Source of the DNA: Marinobacter excellens HL-55
GTDB taxonomy: Bacteria > Pseudomonadota > Gammaproteobacteria > Pseudomonadales > Oleiphilaceae
Direction of reading: 5' to 3'
DNA length: 64,000 bases
Assembly (NCBI GenBank): GCA_001314845.1
Contig: LJZQ01000002.1
Location: 128,765 to 192,764, forward strand
Below are positions 1-8,995 of this stretch, piece by piece. Below the pieces are notes generated by a model. That model was not told the DNA's origin, searched no databases, and saw only the letters and a program-made list of their open reading frames with translations. The position numbers were made by a program, and so were the translations under genes. Each line of letters starts with the position of its first letter. Position 1 is the stretch's first letter.

Positions 1-581
1 CAGCCGATGGCTGTGGGGTAAATCAACAGTTCGGCTCCGGCCAGTGCCATCAGGCGTGCGGCTTCCGGGTACCACTGATCCCAGCACACCAGCACTCCGA
101 GTTTGCCGAGGGAGGTGGAGATGGGGGTGAAGCCGCTGTGGCCTTCGTTAAATTGGGCGTCGCCGGGGGTGAAATAGAATTTCTCGTAAAAGCCCGGGTC
201 ATCCGGAATGTGCATCTTGCGATATATGCCGGCCAGGCTGCCGTCGGTATCAAACACGACGGATGTATTGTGATAGACCCCGTTCATCCGGCGCTCAAAA
301 ATTGAGCCGACCAGAACAACGTTCAGTTCGTCTGCCAGGGCCGACAAGCGGTTGCTGGTCGGCCCTGGGATGGGTTCCGCCAACTCGAACACGGAGGTGT
401 CTTCGGTCTGGCAAAAATACAGGGTGGCGTGCAGTTCCTGCAATACGATCAATTGCGCGCCGCCTTTGGCGGCTTCACGAATCAGCATTTCCGAGGTGGC
501 CAGGCTGGCGGATTTATCCTCGCTGCATTTTTGCTGGATTGCGGCAATTTTGAGCTGGTTGGCGTCGGCTTTTTCTCTCAT
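1..581 (-). CDS. aguB: N-carbamoylputrescine amidase, C-terminus cut by window edge
   Basis: Nitrilase-superfamily enzyme that hydrolyses N-carbamoylputrescine to putrescine, CO2 and ammonia, the step after agmatine deiminase. 193 residues are present and the C-terminal third lies outside the window. The nitrilase triad is visible: Glu49 in LQELHATLYF, Lys122 in YRKMHIPD and Cys166 in LVCWDQWYPEA. These local sequences are typical of the AguB subfamily. The ATG at 581 overlaps the aguA stop as ATGA, and an AGGAG ribosome site sits just upstream inside the aguA end. The pair is therefore co-translated for cytosolic arginine/agmatine catabolism to putrescine. Confidence 0.93.
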   Translation of the reverse strand, partial: MREKADANQLKIAAIQQKCSEDKSASLATSEMLIREAAKGGAQLIVLQELHATLYFCQTEDTSVFELAEPIPGPTSNRLSALADELNVVLVGSIFERRMNGVYHNTSVVFDTDGSLAGIYRKMHIPDDPGFYEKFYFTPGDAQFNEGHSGFTPISTSLGKLGVLVCWDQWYPEAARLMALAGAELLIYPTAIG

Positions 582-1630
582 AGATCAATCACTCCTGAGG
601 GAATCTGCATGGTGACGCAATGAAGGCTGCCATGTTGGTGAATCAGGGGGCGACAGTTGATGGGTATGATTTCCCGGTCGGGGAAAATCTCAGCCAGGAT
701 GCGAATCGCTTCTTGATCTTGCGGTACGTCGTATACCGGCAGTAAAACGGCCCCGTTGATAATGAGGAAGTTGGCATAGGTGGCGGGCAAGCGTTCGCCA
801 TCCTCATCATGGATGGCATCGGGCCACGGCAAGACTGTGAGCTTGTAAGGGCTGCCGTCTTGCTGGCGGAATTCCTGGAGCTCTTCTTCCATGGCCGCCA
901 GCGCACTGTAGTGCTCGTCCGCGACACCGGGGCAGGACACGTAACAGATATGGTCGCGGGCGCAGAACCGGGCCAGGGTGTCGATGTGGCTGTCGGTGTC
1001 GTCACCTGCCAGATAACCGTGGTTGAGCCAGAGAATTCGATCCGCTCCAAGCATTTCCGATAGCAGTTGCTCAATGGCTGAGCGGTCCATCGTGGGGTTT
1101 CGGGACGGCGTCAACATGCATTCGCTGGTGGTCAGAATGGTGCCATTGCCATCAGATTCTATGGAGCCACCTTCAAGTACGAAGTCAACGGGTTGCAGCG
1201 GGTGCTTGCCAAAAACGCCGGCATTGGCCAGGTGCTGGTTCAGGGCGTTGTCTTTTTCCCAAGGAAACTTGCCACCCCAGGCGTTGAAGCTGAAATCCAG
1301 TATTTCAAAGCTCTCACCGGTGTTCACGGTAATCGGCCCATGATCGCGGGCCCAGGTGTCGTTGGCCGGGGCAGGCACTGTGATAACCCGACCGGGCAGG
1401 CCTTCTGCCTCGGCGTAGTTGTTCAGCTCCCGCCCCAGCTCCTGCAGGCGTGCCACAAACTCACAGCTGATCAAAAGATGCTCAAATCGAAGCACCTGCC
1501 GGGCAATGGTCAGGAACACCGGCTCGACATCTGCCATGATGCGGGCCCAGTCTGTACCGGGGTGAGGCCAGGTCAACATCACTGCGCTCTGGGGTGCCCA
1601 CTCCGCAGGCAACATTCGCTTGGAAGTCAC
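578..1630 (-). CDS. aguA: Agmatine deiminase
   Basis: Converts agmatine to N-carbamoylputrescine plus ammonia (guanidine-modifying fold), feeding AguB directly downstream. The N-terminal block PAEWAPQSAVMLTWPH and the C-terminal block HGSLHCVTMQIP, with the catalytic Cys near residue 338, are family hallmarks. A middle block, NDTWARDHGPI, binds the guanidino group. Start choice: the frame is open to a TTG at 1654, but the GTG at 1630 has an AAGGTGA ribosome site eight bases upstream, giving 350 residues. An ATG at 1615 is a further option. The start is uncertain, the function is not. It is first gene of a two-gene operon. Confidence 0.93.
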   Translation of the reverse strand: MTSKRMLPAEWAPQSAVMLTWPHPGTDWARIMADVEPVFLTIARQVLRFEHLLISCEFVARLQELGRELNNYAEAEGLPGRVITVPAPANDTWARDHGPITVNTGESFEILDFSFNAWGGKFPWEKDNALNQHLANAGVFGKHPLQPVDFVLEGGSIESDGNGTILTTSECMLTPSRNPTMDRSAIEQLLSEMLGADRILWLNHGYLAGDDTDSHIDTLARFCARDHICYVSCPGVADEHYSALAAMEEELQEFRQQDGSPYKLTVLPWPDAIHDEDGERLPATYANFLIINGAVLLPVYDVPQDQEAIRILAEIFPDREIIPINCRPLIHQHGSLHCVTMQIPSGVIDL

Positions 1631-1728
1631 TGTATTTGTCACCTTGGTTCGCAAAAGTCGCCATTCTATCTGACCGTTGCGATAACGTCAGGCCATGAAC
1701 AGAGAAAATTGAACGCTTAGAAGAGCTG

Positions 1729-2031
1729 TCAGCGGTTGCGCTTGACGACGGAGTGCAACACCCGATCCTGTTCAAAATAAACAATGAAGTCCGGGTAGTG
1801 CCACTGGCTGATGGGTGGTTCGCCAACCGGGCCTTTCATGTCCTGCGGAGCACCCCAGCGATTACGAACTGAATCCTGGCTCATGCCGGTGGTGGGCAAG
1901 CTTATCTCACTGCGGTCAGCCTGGCTGCCGACCGGAACGGCCAGCTGCTCGGCGTGTGACTGGCTGGCAATGCCGGTCGACATCAGCCCGGTCAGGGCCA
2001 TTGCAGTGATCAGTGTTGATCTGTTTTTCAT
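1729..2031 (-). CDS. Small exported protein with a BamE/SmpA-like core
   Basis: A 100-residue protein with a Sec signal peptide (MKNRSTLITAMALTGLMSTG, cleavage probably after SHA). The mature part has GMSQDSVRNRWGAPQ followed by a WHYPDFIVYFEQDRVLH stretch. That order, a helix-turn 'GM..V...WG.P' then a W-Y-x-D/F beta hairpin, resembles BamE/SmpA-fold periplasmic proteins, but I cannot name the family. The ATG at 2031 is preferred over the ATG four codons upstream because GGAG lies six bases before it. It is a single gene between aguA and the PilZ gene, all on the same strand. Confidence 0.72.
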   Translation of the reverse strand: MKNRSTLITAMALTGLMSTGIASQSHAEQLAVPVGSQADRSEISLPTTGMSQDSVRNRWGAPQDMKGPVGEPPISQWHYPDFIVYFEQDRVLHSVVKRNR

Positions 2032-2133
2032 TGAGTTCTCCATTAATGCCAGTTCCCCGCGACACGGACCGCGAGATATGGATAAAACGTAATATCCCGA
2101 AAAAACGGATAAAAGTCAGTGTTTTTTGTCAGT

Positions 2134-2721
2134 TTACTCTTTTTGACGTTGCCGGATTTGCCAGCGCATCACATGGCGGGCAATTTGTTGGCGATCGCTG
2201 TCTTCCAATTGCACAAATTTGGTGTGAACCCTTGCGCCACCACGCTCGTCCGGTTCTGCGGTCAGGATTTCGGCGACCGCTTGTGGCTGGTAGAGTTCGG
2301 GTGGCAGGGTCATGCGGACTGCGATACGGTCCCCGGGGCTCCAGGCTGGTGTGTTGCTGTAAAAAGACAGGCCGCCCTCGCTCAGGGTCACATCCTGCCA
2401 GTCTTCCGGTTGCAACGGATTTTGCTCAAAGGCGATAATGCGCGCCAGCGTGTCGAGCTTGCTGTTCATTGATTTGATCAATCCGGTCAACAAACGATCG
2501 CGTTCAGCCAAGCTGGCAAGTTGCGCTTTGACGTCCTGATCAAGTCGGCGAAATTCAGCTTTGAGACTTTCCAGCGGAGTGCCATCGAACGCATCCTGGT
2601 GGTTGTCTTCATCACGGTTGAGTCGCCGGATTTCGAGGCCAATATGATCCTCAATCCGAAAATACTCTCTCCGGTCGGATTTTGAGTCAGTGGTCTGAGG
2701 CGTAGCGCGTGAACCTGGCAT
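2134..2721 (-). CDS. PilZ domain protein (probable c-di-GMP effector)
   Basis: A 195-residue cytosolic protein. Near the N-terminus it has RREYFRIED, an R-x3-R-type element found in PilZ proteins, then a charged, probably coiled middle (residues 50-100). The C-terminal beta-barrel contains DVTLSEGGLSFYS, matching the PilZ D/N-x-S-x-x-G motif, so c-di-GMP binding is likely. The ATG at 2721 was chosen because GGAGAAAG immediately precedes it; a longer open frame reaches 2835 but lacks a ribosome site. It is divergent from lolC. The output it controls (motility, biofilm or polysaccharide) is unknown. Confidence 0.85.
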   Translation of the reverse strand: MPGSRATPQTTDSKSDRREYFRIEDHIGLEIRRLNRDEDNHQDAFDGTPLESLKAEFRRLDQDVKAQLASLAERDRLLTGLIKSMNSKLDTLARIIAFEQNPLQPEDWQDVTLSEGGLSFYSNTPAWSPGDRIAVRMTLPPELYQPQAVAEILTAEPDERGGARVHTKFVQLEDSDRQQIARHVMRWQIRQRQKE

Positions 2722-2841
2722 TCTTTCTCCGCTGGGCAAATTTTTTATTAGTACAGAGTAGTTTAGCAGTTTCCCGGGAGCGAGTAAGGGCCCCGGGATA
2801 TCAAACCACGACCGACCCGAAGGTAGCGCAGGCACCTCCTC

Positions 2842-4086
2842 ATGTTCAGACCTTTATCGTTCTATATTGGCTTGCGATACACCGCCGCCAAACGACGTAA
2901 TCACTTTATCTCCTTCATATCCCTGACCTCCATGCTCGGGCTGATGCTCGGGGTGGCAGTGCTGATCATCGTGCTGTCGGTCATGAACGGTTTTGACCGT
3001 GAACTCAAGCAGCGCATTCTGGGCATGGTGCCTCACGCCACGATTCAGGGTGCGTCTGGCCCCCTCGAAGACTGGGAAGAGATCGACCGCCGCGTTCAGG
3101 AGCATCCTCGGGTTCTTGCCGCTGCTCCGTTTATTCAGGGGCAGGGCATGGTGACTGGTGGTGGTGATGTTCGGGGTGTCATGCTGAACGGCATCCTGCC
3201 TGAGGAAGAAGCCTCAGTATCGATCATTGAGAATCATTTTATCGAGGGCGACCTCGGTCAGCTCAAATCCGGTGAATTTGGCATCATCATCGGCCGTTTG
3301 ATGGCCTCCAGCTTGCGTTTGCAGGTCGGGGACAAGTTGACGGTCGTGCTGCCGGAAGCCTCAGTGACGCCTGCCGGGGTGCTACCCAGGCTGAAGCGGT
3401 TTACGGTCAAGGGTATTTTCAGTGTCGGAGCCGAACTGGACGGCAACTATGCCCTGATCCATATGGACGATGCCGCGCGGCTGATGCGCACCGGTGGTCG
3501 CGCAGAGGGTGTCCGGCTGCTGGTGGATGATCTGTTTGCGGCACCCCGTGTCGTCAATCAGGTGGCTCAGGACCTGGGCGGGCGTTATTACGTGTCTGAC
3601 TGGACGCGTACCCACGGCAACCTGTTCCAGGCGATCCGCATGGAAAAAACCATGATCGGACTGCTGCTGATGTTTATCGTGGCGGTGGCGGCGTTCAATA
3701 TCGTGTCCACACTGGTCATGGTGGTCACCGACAAGACCGCAGATATCGCGATTCTTCGTACCATGGGTGCCACGCCGGGCCGGGTTATGCGGATTTTCAT
3801 CATCCAGGGTGCGGTTATAGGGGTTTTTGGAACCCTCATGGGTACAGCGTTGGGCATTCTAGGCGCCTTGAACATCAGCGCCTTCATTGCCTGGCTGGAA
3901 AACCTGTTAGGGCACCAGTTCCTGAGCTCGGACGTCTATTTTATCAGCTACCTGCCGTCACAACTGCAATGGAGTGATGTGGCTGTTATCAGCAGTGCCG
4001 GGTTGGTCCTCAGTTTACTGGCAACCATCTACCCGGCATGGCGGGCGTCAAGAATCGAACCAGCGGAGGCATTGCGTTATGAGTAA
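2842..4086 (+). CDS. lolC: Lipoprotein-releasing ABC transporter permease (LolC/LolE/LolF type)
   Basis: Inner-membrane permease of the LolCDE-type machine that extracts outer-membrane lipoproteins and passes them to LolA. 414 residues. It starts FRPLSFYIGLRYTAAKRRN, the family N-terminus, then TM1 around residues 25-50 (GLMLGVAVLIIVLSVMNGFD). A periplasmic domain spans about 50-265, and three TM segments in the C-terminal third include the FtsX-like region MIGLLLMFIVAVAAFNIVS. It overlaps lolD by eight bases. No second permease gene follows lolD, unlike the Pseudomonas lolC-lolD-lolE order, so it could be a LolF-type homodimer subunit or have a partner elsewhere. Confidence 0.9.
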   Translation: MFRPLSFYIGLRYTAAKRRNHFISFISLTSMLGLMLGVAVLIIVLSVMNGFDRELKQRILGMVPHATIQGASGPLEDWEEIDRRVQEHPRVLAAAPFIQGQGMVTGGGDVRGVMLNGILPEEEASVSIIENHFIEGDLGQLKSGEFGIIIGRLMASSLRLQVGDKLTVVLPEASVTPAGVLPRLKRFTVKGIFSVGAELDGNYALIHMDDAARLMRTGGRAEGVRLLVDDLFAAPRVVNQVAQDLGGRYYVSDWTRTHGNLFQAIRMEKTMIGLLLMFIVAVAAFNIVSTLVMVVTDKTADIAILRTMGATPGRVMRIFIIQGAVIGVFGTLMGTALGILGALNISAFIAWLENLLGHQFLSSDVYFISYLPSQLQWSDVAVISSAGLVLSLLATIYPAWRASRIEPAEALRYE

Positions 4087-4786
4087 TCCTGAACAGAACG
4101 CGGGCAAGCCCCTGGTCATCGATTGTCGGCACGTGACCCGCACCTATTCCGAGGGGCCGGAGGTACTGACTATTTTTTCCGACATTTCCCTGGAAGTAAG
4201 CGCTGGTGAGACTGTGGCTATTGTGGGCAGTAGCGGTGCGGGTAAAACTACCCTGCTGAATCTATTGGGGGGGCTGGACCGTCCGTCTTCGGGGCAGATC
4301 CATATTTGTGATGTGGATATTCATCGACTGTCGGAGGCGGGCCGTGCCCGGTTCCGAAATGGCCATCTGGGCTTTGTATATCAGTTTCACCACCTACTGC
4401 CGGAGTTTTCGGCCCTCGAGAATGTCATGATGCCCTGCGCCCTCGGTGGGCAAACTCTGACAAGCGCCAAGGCGAAAGCCGAATCGCTGCTGGTGAGGGT
4501 AGGGCTTGGAGAGCGCCTCAGGCACAAACCTTCGGAGCTGTCTGGTGGCGAACGTCAACGAGTGGCCATCGCTCGTGCTCTGGTGAACGAGCCGGACTGT
4601 GTGTTGATGGATGAGCCCACCGGCAATCTGGATGAGCACACGGGAGAGGGCATCAGGGCGTTAATCGAGGATCTGCGGGATCAGTCAGGCATTGCCTTCG
4701 TCATGGTCACGCACGACATGAAAATGGCCCGCAGCCTTGGTAGGGTGCTTCGGCTCGAGCAGGGGCGACTGGTTCAGGAGGCCTGA
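4079..4786 (+). CDS. lolD: Lipoprotein-releasing ABC transporter ATP-binding protein
   Basis: ATPase of the lipoprotein-release complex, 235 residues, cytosolic. Walker A is GSSGAGKTT (about residue 49), the signature is LSGGERQRVAIARAL, and Walker B is CVLMDEPTGNLD, the last typical of the LolD/MacB/FtsE group. The ATG at 4079 lies inside the end of lolC (eight-base overlap), so translation is coupled. A longer in-frame reading back to 3974 is internal to lolC and not credible. Its 3' end overlaps the convergent DUF2062 gene by 13 bases. Confidence 0.95.
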   Translation: MSNPEQNAGKPLVIDCRHVTRTYSEGPEVLTIFSDISLEVSAGETVAIVGSSGAGKTTLLNLLGGLDRPSSGQIHICDVDIHRLSEAGRARFRNGHLGFVYQFHHLLPEFSALENVMMPCALGGQTLTSAKAKAESLLVRVGLGERLRHKPSELSGGERQRVAIARALVNEPDCVLMDEPTGNLDEHTGEGIRALIEDLRDQSGIAFVMVTHDMKMARSLGRVLRLEQGRLVQEA

Positions 4787-5331
4787 TTGCGGGCGTCTTT
4801 ACGAGCCTTTTTTTCGGCCCTTCTGGCTTGACGGCGAACCTGCCAGTCCGTTCGGATCTTGCGCCGCCATAAAAACTGGATAGCCAGATAGGCGGTGCAG
4901 GCGGCCACGGTGGCGACGATTAGCGAGCCGACATAGAGTGGGACGCCAATATCCATCAGGCGACTGCTCAACCAGGTCCAGGAGACTTGAAATTCAAAGG
5001 CCAACACCGGCCGGTCGAGTATCCATGCACCCACTTTGTAGTTGAAGTAGAACATCGGCGGCATAGTTAGTGGATTACTGATCCAGACCAGAGCGACCGA
5101 GAGCGGCAGGTTGGCATTGATCCAGATCGCCATGAACGCAGCAGCGACCATCTGAAAGGGCATAGGGATAAACGCCAGGAAGATACCGATCAGGAATGCC
5201 CGTGACACACAGTGGCGGTTTATGTGCCACAGGTTTGGTTCATGAAGGATATCGCCAAGAAAGTGCAGCGATTTAATCGATCGCACTTTCTCTGGAGTGG
5301 GCAGATACCGTTTCATGAACTTCTTGGGCAT
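4774..5331 (-). CDS. DUF2062 inner-membrane protein
   Basis: A 185-residue protein beginning MPKKFMKRYLPTPEKV, followed by the DUF2062 core LWHINRHCVSRAFLIGIF and FIPMPFQM. It has three to four predicted membrane helices and a very basic C-terminal tail (RRQARRAEKKARKDA). The family is common next to comEC in pseudomonads, and here it is divergent from comEC. Its biochemical role is not established. The ATG at 5331 was chosen by similarity to the recalled family start; the open frame extends 16 codons further without support. No strong ribosome site is visible. Confidence 0.85.
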   Translation of the reverse strand: MPKKFMKRYLPTPEKVRSIKSLHFLGDILHEPNLWHINRHCVSRAFLIGIFLAFIPMPFQMVAAAFMAIWINANLPLSVALVWISNPLTMPPMFYFNYKVGAWILDRPVLAFEFQVSWTWLSSRLMDIGVPLYVGSLIVATVAACTAYLAIQFLWRRKIRTDWQVRRQARRAEKKARKDARNQAS

Positions 5332-5411
5332 CGGAAGTTCGGCCTGTTGCGTCGCAATGAATATTATCCGGCACATCATAGAGGCCGGGCTTACGCACTG
5401 GAGGACAAGGA

Positions 5412-7865
5412 TTGTCCGGTTTACTTTGCAATGATCGAACGCCTGAAAATGGCGCGAGTGGCGTTACCTGCGTTATCGCATTCTCGTGCGGCGTCATCTT
5501 ACTGTATCAGCTGACAGTTTTACCACCGTACCCTTTGTTGTTTGTGGCCATTGCGATGATGGCGGGGAGCGCGCTGTGCTGTAAATCGCCCCTTGTCCGC
5601 TGGTTGTGCCACGGTTTGCTTTTTATGCTGTTGGGCCTGCTTTGGTCTGTCTGGCATGCCGATTCCCGGTTGTCTGAGCGGCTGCCTGCGGAGATCGAAG
5701 GTGAGCGGCTGACGGTGTCCGGCTATCTCTGTGATCTGCCGCAACGAGGGAGTTTTGACAGCCTGCGGTTCAGTCTTTGTGTTTCTGGCTGGCATGGACT
5801 TGATACCTCCGCCGATATCGAGAAACTGCCTGAGAAAATCCGGTTGTCGTGGTATGGCCGCGATGGCCAGTCTCTTCCCGGTCATCTGCTCAAACTCGAT
5901 GTTGTACTAAAGCAACCCCACGGAACCCTTAATGGAAAGGGCTTCCGATATGAGGACTGGCTGTTTCGGCATGGCTATCGGGCCACGGGGACGGTCAGGG
6001 CGGTGGCTGAGGATGCCTCCGTCCTCTGTGGCTGGCATTGCCGCTACCATCACTGGCACCAGTCTGTGGCCGTTGCTACGCACCATCAGTTCTCCAATGC
6101 CCAGAGCTACCCGTTGATTGCTTCACTTCTGATCGGTAACCGGGGTTATTTGAGCGACGCACATTGGCAAACGCTCAGGTCAACCGGGACCATTCATCTG
6201 GTCGCTATTTCAGGGCTTCATCTTGGCCTGGTGGCCATCGGTGCCGGTTTGCTTGCTCGCAGGGCAGGCCTGGTCTTGCCTGCCCGATGGGGGCGGGAGC
6301 ATGGGCGCCGAAGGGTGGCGTTTGTTCTGGTGTTGGTTGCCTGTCTGTTCTATGCCCTGGTGGCCGGATTCTCGGTGCCTACACGGCGAGCTTTTGTGAT
6401 GGTTGTGGTTGGTGGTGCCTATCTTCTGATTGCCCGCGAGGTCAGTGTCTGGCGACCTTTTGCAGTGGCCCTGTTTCTGGTGCTTGTACTGGACCCTTTT
6501 GCGCCTCTGGATCAGGGGTTCTGGCTGTCATTTGGCGCAGTGGCAGCGCTGCTGATGGTATTCTCCGGCACGCTGGGCAGTCCCGGATGGCTGAAGGGTT
6601 TGTTGCTCGCCCAAGTGTCGGTTTTTGCGGGTTTGTGGCCATTGCTTGTCGGGCTCGGGCAATCGCAACCGGCGGCCGGTTTGCTTGCCAATCTGCTGGC
6701 CATTCCCTGGGTGTCACTGGTGGTTATGCCGCTTTTGTTTGTCGGCACATTTCTGGTTCTGGTCTCTGGTGGTGCGCTTGTGGAGTGGGTCGCCAGTGCG
6801 TTTGATCTGGCTCTTGGCGTGCTGATGGCCTGGCTTGAGTGGGTTGAGTCCTGGGCAACGTTCGTTTCGGTGATGGCGCCGACGGCTTCTCCCGGCTTGC
6901 TGGCAATACTGGCGATGGTGGTTCTGGTGTTGCTCCGTTACCCAGACCGGTCGTTTCGCCTGATGGCCGCCTGCGTTATCGGTCTATGGGTGATTCTGGC
7001 GGGAGGAGGCGGACAGTTATCGTCGAATAGCTATATCGAAGAGCCGGAGATAAGGATCTGGGATGTCGGGCAGGGGTTGGCTGTTCTGGTGCGGGCAGGC
7101 GACAAAGCGCTGGTGTACGATACTGGCCCGGAGCTGCGGGGCGTATTTTCGGCAGTCGACTCTACCTTGATCCCGGGTTTGCAGGCTCTGGGTGTGCGCA
7201 GAATTGACCACCTTGTACTCAGTCATGGCGACAACGATCACGCCGGTGGGCTCGAGCCATTAGCGGCGGCTGTTGAGATCGGGCGCATCAGCAGCGGCGA
7301 GCCTGAGGTTGTTGGTGAGACGTTGTCGGAAAGAGAGTTGATTGTCGGTGAATGCCCGCGACAGGGTTTTGGCTGGCAGGGCTTGTCTTTCGAGTTCTGG
7401 CGATCAAAAGCTGGGCGTTCAGGCAACGACGCCTCCTGTGTTTTGCGCATCCATCACGAGTTGTCGTCCACCGACCTGTGGTTGACCGGTGACATTACTC
7501 GCAAGCAAGAAGCTGAAATGCTCGGGCCATACGGTGTGGACTGGTTTGATCAGACCGTCGAGCATCGAGTGGTGCTGGCTCCCCATCACGGCAGTAAAAC
7601 GTCTTCATCGACGAGCTGGGTGAGCGCTTTACGAGCCGACTGGGTAATCTACACCGCCGGATACCGCCATCGTTTTGGCCACCCACATCCGGATGTTGCG
7701 CGTGGTTACCGGACTGCAGGTGTGCCGGCATTGAACACGGCCTGCTCCGGCGAGATCGTGATTACGTTGGGCCGGGATGGTCCGGAAATCAGTGAATTGC
7801 GGCATTCTTCCCCCTTCTGGATAAGCGGCCCCGGCCTCACCCGTGATCAATGTAATACACCGTGA
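5412..7865 (+). CDS. comEC: DNA internalization/competence channel ComEC (Rec2)
   Basis: An 817-residue polytopic inner-membrane protein that moves single-stranded DNA into the cytosol during natural transformation. Order: N-terminal DUF4131 region with two to three TM helices, an OB-like periplasmic segment, the Competence domain (GTIHLVAISGLHLGLVAIG near residue 262, then many helices), and a C-terminal metallo-beta-lactamase domain. The last carries LSHGDNDHAGG (around residue 603) and APHHGSKTSS. It is full length. It starts at a TTG at 5412 behind a strong GGAGG site seven bases upstream. Presence of a complete comEC suggests, but does not prove, competence. Confidence 0.95.
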   Translation: MSGLLCNDRTPENGASGVTCVIAFSCGVILLYQLTVLPPYPLLFVAIAMMAGSALCCKSPLVRWLCHGLLFMLLGLLWSVWHADSRLSERLPAEIEGERLTVSGYLCDLPQRGSFDSLRFSLCVSGWHGLDTSADIEKLPEKIRLSWYGRDGQSLPGHLLKLDVVLKQPHGTLNGKGFRYEDWLFRHGYRATGTVRAVAEDASVLCGWHCRYHHWHQSVAVATHHQFSNAQSYPLIASLLIGNRGYLSDAHWQTLRSTGTIHLVAISGLHLGLVAIGAGLLARRAGLVLPARWGREHGRRRVAFVLVLVACLFYALVAGFSVPTRRAFVMVVVGGAYLLIAREVSVWRPFAVALFLVLVLDPFAPLDQGFWLSFGAVAALLMVFSGTLGSPGWLKGLLLAQVSVFAGLWPLLVGLGQSQPAAGLLANLLAIPWVSLVVMPLLFVGTFLVLVSGGALVEWVASAFDLALGVLMAWLEWVESWATFVSVMAPTASPGLLAILAMVVLVLLRYPDRSFRLMAACVIGLWVILAGGGGQLSSNSYIEEPEIRIWDVGQGLAVLVRAGDKALVYDTGPELRGVFSAVDSTLIPGLQALGVRRIDHLVLSHGDNDHAGGLEPLAAAVEIGRISSGEPEVVGETLSERELIVGECPRQGFGWQGLSFEFWRSKAGRSGNDASCVLRIHHELSSTDLWLTGDITRKQEAEMLGPYGVDWFDQTVEHRVVLAPHHGSKTSSSTSWVSALRADWVIYTAGYRHRFGHPHPDVARGYRTAGVPALNTACSGEIVITLGRDGPEISELRHSSPFWISGPGLTRDQCNTP

Positions 7866-7937
7866 CATTCCGGGTGTGGCCTCAACCGGTAGCTATGCTA
7901 AAGTAGCGCGGCTTGTCATTAATCAGGGAGATCAAGC

Positions 7938-8564
7938 GTGTTCGAGCTGTTGAAAGCTGGTGGCATCCTGATGGTGCCGATTGTTGCCTGTTCCATCCTG
8001 GCGCTTGCCATTGTTCTGGAGCGATTCTGGACGCTCAGGCCCTCAAGGGTCGCGCCCGTTCAGTCCATTAATGAACTCTGGCGCTGGATCAAGAAGAAAG
8101 AACTTAACGGGCGCAAGCTAAAGGCGTTGCAGGGGTCTTCTCCCCTTGGGCGCATCCTCGCTGGCGGGCTGATCAATGCCAAGCACGGCCGGGATATCAT
8201 GAAAGAAAGTATTGAGCATGAGGCCAGTCAGGTTATTCATGAACTCGAACGCTTCCTGAACCCGCTGGGCACCATTGCCACGATTACCCCGTTGCTGGGC
8301 TTGCTTGGCACCGTTATCGGTATGATCAAGGTCTTTGCCGAGATCCAGCTGGCAGGTGTTGGCAATGCCGGCAACCTTGCCGGTGGCATTTCCGAAGCAT
8401 TGATTACCACGGCCTCAGGGTTGAGTGTCGCCATTCCGGCACTGATCTGTCATCGTTATTTCATTCGTCGTGTTGATGAGCTGGTGGTCAATATGGAGCA
8501 GGAAGCCATCAAGCTGGTCGAAGTGGTTCATGGTGACCGTGAAATCGACGTGGAAGGAGCCTGA
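7938..8564 (+). CDS. exbB: MotA/TolQ/ExbB proton-channel family protein
   Basis: A 208-residue inner-membrane protein with three TM segments: about residues 10-30, then a pair around 110-180 containing GLLGTVIGMIKVF and AEISEALITTASGLSVAIPA-like sequence, the ExbB/TolQ signature. It pairs with the ExbD-like protein encoded five bases downstream to use the proton gradient for an energized outer-membrane process. This is not the Tol system copy, which lies at 35 kb. The exbBD-msbA-lpxK order is common in gammaproteobacteria. It starts at GTG with AGGGAG nearby. First gene of the eight-gene envelope operon. Confidence 0.88.
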   Translation: MFELLKAGGILMVPIVACSILALAIVLERFWTLRPSRVAPVQSINELWRWIKKKELNGRKLKALQGSSPLGRILAGGLINAKHGRDIMKESIEHEASQVIHELERFLNPLGTIATITPLLGLLGTVIGMIKVFAEIQLAGVGNAGNLAGGISEALITTASGLSVAIPALICHRYFIRRVDELVVNMEQEAIKLVEVVHGDREIDVEGA

Positions 8565-8569
8565 ACGCC

Positions 8570-8995
8570 GTGAAGTTCAAGCGCCAGAGAAGCCAGGAAG
8601 TCGGGGTCGACCTGACGCCACTGATTGATGTGGTGTTCCTGCTGCTGATTTTCTTTATGGTGTCCACCACCTTCACCCGGGAAAGTCACCTGCAGGTAGA
8701 GTTGCCTGAGGCAAGTGGTGAGCCGGCCTCGCCATCAGAGCTTCGTCAGATTGACGTCGTGATCAATGCTGCAGGTCAGTACATGCTTAATGAACGGACG
8801 CTGGTCAATAACCGTCGTGAGACCCTCGAGCGGGGTGTCAGTGAATTGGCTGAGGGGGACAATAGCCTGCCGTATATCATTACAGCGGATGCCCGGACTC
8901 CCCATGAATATGTTGTACGTGCCATGGATGTGGCCGGTCGCCTGGGGTTTGCCAAACTGAGCATAACCACAGAGCGGGAGGCTGAGAATCCGTGA
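8570..8995 (+). CDS. exbD: ExbD/TolR family biopolymer transport protein
   Basis: A 141-residue protein with one N-terminal TM helix. The sequence DLTPLIDVVFLLLIFFMVS carries the essential membrane Asp of ExbD/TolR proteins, and a periplasmic domain follows. It is the partner of the upstream ExbB-like channel. It starts at GTG 8570 and its stop overlaps the msbA GTG start as GTGA. Which TonB-like energy transducer it serves is not clear, since no tonB gene is adjacent. Confidence 0.88.
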   Translation: MKFKRQRSQEVGVDLTPLIDVVFLLLIFFMVSTTFTRESHLQVELPEASGEPASPSELRQIDVVINAAGQYMLNERTLVNNRRETLERGVSELAEGDNSLPYIITADARTPHEYVVRAMDVAGRLGFAKLSITTEREAENP

